Assembly (NCBI GenBank): GCA_947095535.1
Contig: OX352773.1
Coordinates: 104,237,948 to 104,301,947, forward strand
Source of the DNA: Poecilobothrus nobilitatus
Lineage: Eukaryota > Arthropoda > Insecta > Diptera > Dolichopodidae
Direction of reading: 5' to 3'
DNA length: 64,000 nucleotides
Shown one piece after another: positions 56,637 to 64,000 of the stretch (within the stretch, counting starts at the first letter, position 1; every line of letters begins with the position of its first letter). The translations under genes and the position numbers were made by a program. The notes below the pieces were generated by a model, which did no database searches, was not told the origin of the DNA, and worked only from the letters and a program-made list of their open reading frames with translations.

Positions 56637-59600
56637 GAATCAAGGCTGGTGGACTCGTCGATCAACTTTGGAAAAAACGCTTACCTTTTTTAGTATATTA
56701 GCTGCAATGGCTTTAGTCCTATCGATTATAGCTTTAGTTACTTTAAATATTACTAGCAAATATTCCACTGGTAAAAATAAAAAATTATATTATAATATGC
56801 AATTGATAATTTTTAAAATTTTTTTTCCTTTCTATAAAAGTAGTAAATAAACAATCGACGGCCGAAGCATTGCATAATCCACCAGGTGTGTTGTTAGCGC
56901 TTAAAACACAACATCCTAGTTTAAAAACGGAAAATAGTAACGATAACATTTGCTTAGCTAAAGAATGCATACATACCGCTTCAAAGGTGTTGGATTCTAT
57001 GGATTCATCAGTTGAACCATGTGATGATTTTTATAGATTTTCATGTGGTAACTTTTTGAAGACAACTACAATTCCTGAAGATAAAGTTACTGTTAACACA
57101 TTTTCGGAAATTGGAGATGAACTTCAACAACAGTTGAAAATAATTATTACCGAAGAACCAGCAGAAAATATCTCAAAACCTTTTAAGATGGTTAATTGGT
57201 TGTACAGATCCTGTATGAATAAAAGTGAGTTCTATTTAATTTCACATTTTTAACCTTCACGTGTTTCTATCTAGAGTAACCGGTAATTTATGACAAAAAA
57301 AATTTGGTTCTCACTTTATTTCAAACAGCATTGATTAAAGAGCGAGGAACAAAACCAGTTGTTCAAATATCTGAATTACTTGGTGGTTGGCCTGTTATTT
57401 TAAATAACAATTGGAATGAAAGTTCTTGGAAATGGCAAGAAACTGTAAAAAAATTTAGACATCTTGGATACAGCGTTGATTACATAATTGATTTTTCAGT
57501 TGGAATAGATTTAAAAAATTCTACAGTCAGAATTATTGATGTTAGTATAAATGAATTTCGGAACAGTCAAATTATATGTTTTTTTAAATTGTAGTTAGAT
57601 CAACCTTCTTTAGGCTTAAGCAGAGAATATTTGATTAAAGGTTTTGGTGATCATCTTGTTGATGCTTATTTCAAATATATGGTTGATGTAGCAGTATTTT
57701 TTGGTGCCGTCCGAGAGACAGCTGAAGTTGAATTGAAGGAATCTCTAAAATTTGAAATGGCATTGGCAAATGTATGTTATAATTAAAAATATTTTGTCTT
57801 CAAAGAATTTGAATTTAAAAATTACAACTATCACTTTATACAGTTAAGAAATTATTTTTTTTATACCAATACTGTAGATTTCTTTATCTAATGAAAAACG
57901 TCGCAATACGACAAATCTTTATAATCCGCGAACAATATCACAATTACAAATTGATTATCCTTATATTAACTGGTTAGATTATATAAACAGCCTTTTACCA
58001 AAAAGTGTTCAAATCGATGAAAATGAAATCATAAATATTTCAGTTCCTGATTTTCTTAGAAACTTAGGTGTTTTATTGGAAACAACTGAAAAAAGAAAAA
58101 TTGCTAATTATTTGTTGTGGAGGATTCATGGTTATTCGGCGTTTTTTTTGACAGATGAATTGCGAAAAATTCAAATGAAATTTATAAGATCTGTTAGCGG
58201 TAAACAAGACCAAGAGCCTAGATGGAAGGAATGTGTTGATATTACAGCTAGCAGGTACTAATGTTCCATATTTTAATCTTATTCACTAATCTATTGATTT
58301 CCAATTTTTAGATATATAATTTTTTTACCTATTACCTATATGAGTTGTTTGCTTTATAGATATTTATATATATATATATGTATTAATTATGATTTACTTA
58401 TTTAGTTTGTCAATGGCCGTTGGAGCTTTGTATGTTAGAAAACATTTTAAGGATGATGCTAAAAGTATAGCTATGGAAATGGTAAACAGAATTAGACAAG
58501 TTTTTAGAAAAATAGTTGAGCAAGTAGCATGGATGGATGAAAAAACCAGAAATTCTGCTTTAACTAAATTAGAAAAAATGACTACACATATCGGATACCC
58601 AAATGAATTAATAGATGACTCGAAAATAGAAAACTATTATAAAAATTTAGATATTGATCCAGATCGCTATTTAGAATCAATCTTAAACATGAGTATATTT
58701 GGAACTAATTTTGCTTTCGGTAGACTTAGAACACCTGTTAATAAAACTGACTGGGTCACACATGCTAAACCAGCCGTAGTTAACGCCTATTATGCTTCAC
58801 TTCAGAATAGTATCCGTATGAAACCTACCTTATTTTTTTTTTTTCATATTTTATTTAACAAAATATTTTTTCTTTGTTATAGAATTTCCTGCTGGTATTC
58901 TGCAAGGAAAATTCTTTTCTGCAGATCGTCCTAAATATATGAATTACGGTGCCATTGGATATGTTATTGGACATGAAATCACACATGGTTTTGATGATCA
59001 GGGAAGACAATTTGATGACAATGGTAATTTAGTTGACTGGTGGCAAACAGATACTAAGGAAGCGTATTTAGAACGCGCTAAATGTATTATCGATCAATAT
59101 GGGAATTATACAGAACCTTTAACAGGGCTTCGGGTAAGAGATCATTAGATTAACTATTATGTATATTTGCAACTATTTACCTTTAAGTATAGGTAAATTA
59201 AGTTTTGGTGTCCTCCAGGCAGTGTTAAGTTGGGTGTTTGACTTTTGAGTTTCGGTAAATAAGTTTTTGTGGTGGACGGATAACCTTTCTTCAAAGCTCT
59301 CCTCATGATTTTACTCATAGTATATACAAGGGATGCTGATATTAATATTGCAACGTCATTCAGATAAGCGACTACTTTTATTATATCATTATCTAAATTT
59401 ATCAGAAATTTGTTTTTGAGAAGTAGTTATTACACTAGGGAAATTACATGCCCCACCGCCCTGTGGCGTCTCATTATTTACAAGTTTTGTTATGCTATTG
59501 GCACCTATATTTGCGTAAATAGTTATTCTTTTTAGCATTGCATGAAAGATCCTTCTACCCCTATCTATGAGATATTCCCGAATAATGATGGTGCGAATGA

Positions 59601-62600
59601 CATTAAAACCACCTGCAAAGGTAGATAACAATATGGTTTGTATTGAATGAAATATTCAATAGCGCGAACTCCTTCATGAAGATATTATACGGTTTTTGCG
59701 GAATACATATATGTTCATTTATATGCGAGATTCTGAATTAAGAGAGGTTTTATATTTAGTTAAAAATTTCAATCAATTGTGTGGCACAGATTTTCAGCCC
59801 AAACTCCATTATTTTAAACGCTTAACAACATTGAAATTATGGAAAAAAGCTTTCGAATACTTTCCTAATTTAACGAAAAATAACTTTCTTCTGGGAAAGT
59901 ATTACATCTACGATAGTTTCATATACGTTGCGAATAGTCCTGGCAACTAGTGCAAAAAATTTAATTGTTATTGTTTATAATTTATGACTGTAAATTACAA
60001 AATTTGTATACTTATTAGTCCCGTCAATTCTGAAATATGACCACCATATCGAAAAAATTGAGTCCGTATAAAAAAAAATTCCTTAGATTTGCTTTAAGAA
60101 ATCTTAATTGAACTAACCCAATATTTTGCCTTACATATATTGATAGAGTTAAATTCATTTACGTGAACACTTTAAAGTCAAAAAGATTTTTTTCAACCTT
60201 TTAGATTTCAAAATATTTTTGCTATTAGATACCATAGAATTAACTATAGTAAGCATAAACCTATTAACAAAATGATGATAAATGTAAATCAATAACACAG
60301 TTGTGATTAAATTACATATTTTTAATTTCAACAATTATTGATTAATTTTTATATTCATTTGCTGAATTGATAAATTAAGATCCTTTAATCCACTTAGGCC
60401 ATCCTGTCAAAAAAAAATTCTATCTAAATTGTAATAAATTTTTCAAAATACTTGAATGACATTATAGAACAAATTTGGTAAATTATTGAAAAAATTAGAT
60501 AGCCCGTTCCGGCGTAGAAATAATACGAAATATTACCTGCTAATTTGATGATTTTCGAAGAAAAAGTATGATCATCACAAACTCGACAACAACATTATAA
60601 CAAATGAATATTAATTGAAATATGAATCTTATTGGAAATTAATCAAAAATTTATTAATATTATCCCACAAGTTTTGTACTAATCTACTTACGGTCGACTC
60701 TGGTTGGATGTGATTTAAGTTCTAAGTTGGAATTTCTAAAGCATTATCATCGTTTTATTTTCTTACTTTATTTGATAGTTCATTTTTTACCGACCACATA
60801 CAATTATAAACATAAAGAAGTTGCACGCCATACAAATTTGTCATAGGTGGTACCTTTTTTACTATGTGTTTTATTTTACTACGAAAAAAGTAAAAATAAT
60901 AAAAAATATTATTTTTTATTGGGACTGTAAGGAAACAATGAATCCGCCTATTATTATTACTATTTGGTAACAGTGACTATAGCCGTTACAACAGTTGCAA
61001 CATGTAGTAGTATATAACACCTTACAAGAGGTAATTATTGAAGGCAACCTCTATTGTCACTGTAGCGGCTGGGCTGTTATTATTGGTATTAGTATTCTTA
61101 TTAATATTATAATTATTTTACTATAGAATCAGGGCCATCAGTGGATTACAACATGCAGTAGTATATAATACCTTACTGCATGATATAATCAAAGATAGCT
61201 CTATTATTGTAGCAGCTACTGTAGCAGCTATTATTATTATTACTATTATTATTATTATTATAATTATCATTATAATTATTATTATTGTTATTATTATTAT
61301 TATTAATATTATTGTTATTATTATTATTATTATTACTCCTATTAATTATACGAGATACATTATTACGATATAAAATTACTACATATTTTTTATTTATATG
61401 ACCTGACCGGGGTTTGAACCCAAGACCCTTCGATTGAAAGGTTGGCGACTTAACCACTGCGCCTTGAGTTAGATGATATGATAAGTTTCTTAACCCTTTC
61501 GTGTTGAAAGTCTTTTGTTTTAAAAAATACCTTCTTAATTTTTATAAGTGTGTGTGTGTGTGTGTGTGTATGTGAGTTTTTCTTTAGGCACGTGTACAGC
61601 CCAAACGACTGAGCGGAATCTTTTGAAATTTCATATTTAAGGTTTTAATGGAAATATCTCCAAATAAATAATAAACTTTTGGAGCAAATCGGACAACCGG
61701 AAGTAGTAGTTTTCTAGTGTCGTTTTAAGTTTTTTACAAATATTTCGTAACAGAAAAATATTATGAGAAAAATTATTAAGAAAAAATTGCTACCCAAGTA
61801 ACAACTTTACCATAGAACATTTTTTGATCCAACTAACTTTAACTTTTATTTAATTTTTTTCTAAGTCGAAATTTCATGTATATTATTATAACACGCCATT
61901 TGAATTTATATGAACAAATTTTATCTTTTTTTTCCATTTTTATACCGTTATTATTTTTTTCGTTATTTTTTTTACCGTTATTATTTTTTTCGGAGAAAAG
62001 AGGTCTATCTCGAAACCCTAAGGAATTATGAGGTTTTAAAGACTTATAGCTTTTAAAATATGTTATTTTGCAGTTATATCTACAGAATGAGAACTATTGA
62101 AGATATTGGAAAAATTAAAAAAGGAATTTATAGCTCATTAAATTTTCTTTATAGCCCACTATCAATTTAATTTTCAGGCTTTTTAGTTTAGAAGTAAGCA
62201 CGACTTAAAACTAAAATTTATCAATTTTTTTTAAGAAAAAAATGGGTTAAACATTTATTTATACTTGTATAATAGCGGTCGGTCCTGTGGTGGAGAAAGC
62301 TGATTTGTTTTAGTTAATTTTTTCGTTTTATAATTTTACGTTAACTTCAAACATTATTAATTTTTCGTTTTATATTTGTTTTTAGCTAAATGGAATAAAT
62401 ACACAAGGAGAGAACATCGCAGATAATGGAGGGATAAAAGAATCATATTATGCATATAAAGCATGGGCTGCGGAAAATACACCCGAACTTAATTTACCCG
62501 GATTACCTTATTCGCCTTTACAAATGTTCTGGATTTCAGCCGCACAAACGTGGTGTTCGAAATATAGGAAAGGTAACTAATTAAATTTGTTAATGAATTT

Positions 62601-62806
62601 TTTTTGCTTTTTATCTGTGCGTAACACAAATATATTTTGTATATAAACATGTAGAATCAATGAAAATGAGAATCATCACTGGTGTACATTCCCCAGCAGA
62701 ATTTCGTGTTTTAGGTCCTATGAGTAACATGGAAGAATTTGCCAAAGATTTTAATTGCCCGCAAAATTCTAGGATGAATCCAGAACAAAAATGTAGAGTT
62801 TGGTAA
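56637..62806 (+). CDS. Neprilysin-like M13 zinc metallopeptidase, nine exons
   Basis: Type II membrane endopeptidases of this family cut small peptides outside the cell. Exons, with AG/GT borders and matching phases: 56637-56770, 56844-57224, 57329-57540, 57595-57771, 57878-58254, 58406-58815, 58883-59133, 62386-62572, 62655-62806, giving about 760 codons. Exon 1 has WWTRRSTLEK and one membrane segment (FFSILAAMALVLSIIALVTL). The ectodomain starts with CLAKECIHTASKVL and CDDFYRFSCGNF. The substrate site is VVNAYY, the zinc site is GHEITHGFDDQGRQFD, the third ligand lies in ENIADNGG, and the protein ends CRVW, the family's fixed terminus. No stop or shift. Only the first (cytoplasmic) exon is missing, needed to end in phase 2. 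Confidence 0.95.
59190..59640 (-). pseudogene. LINE reverse transcriptase scrap inside the intron
   Basis: The minus strand reads GGFNVIRTIIIREYLIDRGR, NETPQGGGACNFPSVI and, in a shifted frame, VVAYLNDVAILISASLVYTM with MRRALK. This matches the PQG turn and the 'AYADDVAI' active-site strand of R1/LOA-like LINEs, with one Asp changed to Asn. Only a 450-bp part is left, antisense to the host gene. Confidence 0.7.
59696..59950 (+). other. Short unrecognised ORF in the intron
   Basis: 84 codons beginning MRNTYMFIYMRDSELREVLY. It looks protein-like in composition (many Lys, Leu, Phe; LTTLKLWKKAFEYFPNL) but I do not recognise it. It lies next to the LINE scrap and may be a transposon piece or chance. 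Confidence 0.2.
60115..60195. repeat. Dispersed repeat, copy 1
   Basis: CTTACATATATTGATAGAGT followed by TTTACGTGAACACTTTAAAGTC resembles 63,764-63,830 (TATGTTGACAGACTTAAGTT, TTTACGTGAACATTTTAGAGTC). The copies are in the same orientation on both sides of the last two exons. Confidence 0.65.
61000..61200. repeat. Short direct duplication near the SINE
   Basis: AACATG.AGTAGTATATAA.ACCTTAC occurs at about 61,000-61,028 and 61,150-61,176, each followed by a GTAGC(A/G)GCT.. stretch. This looks like two diverged copies of one repeat body. Confidence 0.6.
61229..61338. repeat. (ATT)n microsatellite
   Basis: About 110 bp of near-perfect TTA/ATT triplets with a few interruptions. On the minus strand it follows the tRNA-like segment and may be the SINE tail. 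Confidence 0.9.
61395..61470 (-). mobile_element. tRNA-like SINE head
   Basis: On the minus strand: AAGGCGCAGTGGTTAAGTCG (A-box, with a GGCG/CGCC D-stem), then an arm CCTT/AAGG around a seven-base loop, then GGGTTCAAACCCCGG (B-box GGTTCAAAC with a T-stem). The acceptor stem does not pair, so it is not a tRNA gene. A pol III promoter plus an A/T-rich body and an (AAT)n tail on the far side is the layout of a tRNA-derived SINE. Confidence 0.7.
61547..61570. repeat. (TG)n microsatellite
   Basis: About eleven TG units, followed by a phrase (CCAAACGACTGAGCGGAAT) that in arthropod genomes often accompanies dispersed non-autonomous repeats. Confidence 0.85.
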
Positions 62807-62850
62807 CGATAGAGCATTTGCATTTTGTTAAATAATAAGGACTTATGTAG

Positions 62851-62872
62851 AATAAATTATAATATAAATAAA
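62851..62872 (+). terminator. Likely polyadenylation signals of the neprilysin-like gene
   Basis: AATAAA occurs at 62,851 and again at 62,867, 45-61 bp after the stop codon, followed by a T-rich stretch. Confidence 0.55.
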
Positions 62873-64000
62873 AATGTAGATATCATATATATATGTGCAC
62901 TGAAATTTTTGTTTTGAAAAAAAAATTTTTTTAAATTGTATGTATATAAACCAAAGTTTTACTCCCATTTCTTAATTTTTGTATAAGGCCCCCTTTAATT
63001 TTCATTTTCATAGACTTATTTAAGTAAATTAGACTTAAATTATGTTGTAATATATATATAAACATATGTATACATATAAAAATATTTAAAATATTAATTT
63101 TCTATTTTTAATATTATATAAATAAATTATTGAATAATTCTATTTTGACACTTTTATTATTATTGAAGTATTAAGTAAACCTAAGCACTTTATTTTTTTC
63201 AGTTTTAGCCTGTTGCAGGACATTTGAACGAATCCAGTTAAGCTATAGTTACGTAGTTTGAATCATGTTTGTCTTCAAAAGCCAAAAGTCGCTGCCGAAG
63301 TTTTTGATCTGCACCGACACCGTCTTGCCAAAAAAATTCTATTATAGTCGTGCCCCAAATTTTCAGCGTGCTGTAATACATTTCTTTTTTTTTAATTTTT
63401 GGGACTTTCCAATCCTGCCCAAGCTTTGAATGATTGATTACTGATATTCTTTTGGCAAACGTACTTCAACAAGGCTTTGGCATCGAAAACTCCTTGATTA
63501 ACCAATTAGATTTCCTTTTTACCTATGATTGGATAAATGGAACAAATATTATGACTAATGCATTTTTAAAATTGATAATAATCATCCTTTATAGCTTCAT
63601 TTATCATTTTAATAGTCCAAATATTTTTCAGATAACATTTCGTTTAAATATAATTTCGCTATACCTAATTTTACATCGCTCAATAGCTATTTCTATACTG
63701 GATGTAAATAACATAAAAGACGCCATTGATAAATTTTATGAAGAGCATTTACTAATTCATTGTATTGCCTGCATATGTTGACAGACTTAAGTTAATTTAC
63801 GTGAACATTTTAGAGTCAAAAAAAATAGCTGTAGGTTTTGCTTTTATCATTCAACCATTTAATAAAGATTGAATTTATACTACCTTAATTTCAATTTAAA
63901 ATTTATTTCATATTTTCTCATTTACATTCAAAACTAAGTATGAAATATATGATAGTACTTATATAAAATTATATGATACAATTTATAATTTTCTTAATTA
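62873..64000. other. 3' flank of the neprilysin-like gene
   Basis: Mostly AT-rich. At 63,200-63,430 a GC-richer block reads on the minus strand as LGRIGKSQK and FGKTVSVQIKNF-like broken frames, perhaps a decayed DNA transposon; not identified. A 115-codon frame at 63,434-63,781 (from ATG, hydrophobic, FLKLIIIILYSFIYHF) has no recognisable domain. The second copy of a dispersed repeat lies at 63,764-63,830. Confidence 0.4.

Larger units (their letters stand above)
59134..62385 (+). other. Long TE-bearing intron of the neprilysin-like gene
   Basis: The GT donor at 59134 (GTAAGA) and AG acceptor at 62384-62385 bound 3.25 kb, while the other introns within the recognised gene are about 50-150 bp. 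It splits the coding region between the HEITH exon and the ENIADNGG exon. It contains a LINE fragment, a tRNA-like SINE head and microsatellites listed separately; the rest is AT-rich. Confidence 0.85.

Noticed and set aside
37169..56770. Direct joining of the 37,169-37,276 exon to the first neprilysin exon
   Set aside because: Phase 0 donor against a phase 2 requirement would shift the frame; needs an unseen exon between.
61173..61457. Asn-rich minus-strand ORF
   Set aside because: Translation of the ATT microsatellite and SINE head, not a gene.
61395..61470. Functional tRNA gene with an AAT anticodon
   Set aside because: D- and T-arms fold, but the acceptor stem does not pair; kept as a SINE head.

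Overview
The window reads as AT-rich nuclear DNA from an insect. Signs are the spliced neprilysin-like gene, and the mix of Polinton, errantivirus-type Ty3/gypsy, BEL/Pao, copia, Jockey/CR1-type LINEs, a mariner and a hAT. Diptera is a reasonable guess from the TE mix and the frequent ACATATGTACAT-type words, but that is only an inference. I see no bacterial operons, no rRNA and no CRISPR array.

Left block, about 1-13,840: a large relic of a Polinton/Maverick (adintovirus-like) element, cut by the window edge. On the plus strand are a truncated protein-primed DNA polymerase B, a possible OB-fold protein, the packaging ATPase, a DUF8207-type protein, a coiled-coil fibre-like protein, two small proteins and a retroviral-type integrase with a C-terminal chromodomain. 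On the minus strand are the major capsid protein, a small ORF, the penton/minor capsid protein, an adenovirus-type cysteine protease, a basic/hydrophobic pX/pVI-like protein and a parvovirus-type phospholipase A2 protein. Together they cover DNA replication, integration, packaging, capsid building, maturation and membrane breach. Most are broken by stops or frameshifts, but the ATPase, the fibre-like protein and three unrecognised ORFs at the right end are open. A mariner with 27-bp perfect terminal repeats is inserted just upstream of the integrase.

Middle block, about 15,200-43,500: nested and decayed retroelements. In order: a BEL/Pao integrase scrap; a deleted BEL/Pao (minus strand) between two LTR-like direct repeats; an errantivirus relic with integrase and env remnants, whose env appears split by a nearly full-length CR1/Jockey-type LINE; a copia-like LTR plus gag start; a Jockey-like reverse transcriptase joined to a four-copy head-to-tail array of a 1.1-kb piece of its own 5' half; a second deleted BEL/Pao; another LINE 3' part; and an errantivirus gag scrap.

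Right block, about 43,500-64,000: mostly AT-rich sequence without genes, with a 1.06-kb direct-repeat pair, a LINE endonuclease scrap, a hAT transposon with a broken ORF and a LINE reverse transcriptase fragment. Then comes the one host gene: a membrane M13 metallopeptidase of the neprilysin family, in nine exons at 56,637-62,806 with all intron phases consistent and all key residues present. Its first coding exon is not identified. Its large intron (59,134-62,385) holds a LINE scrap, a tRNA-like SINE head and microsatellites.
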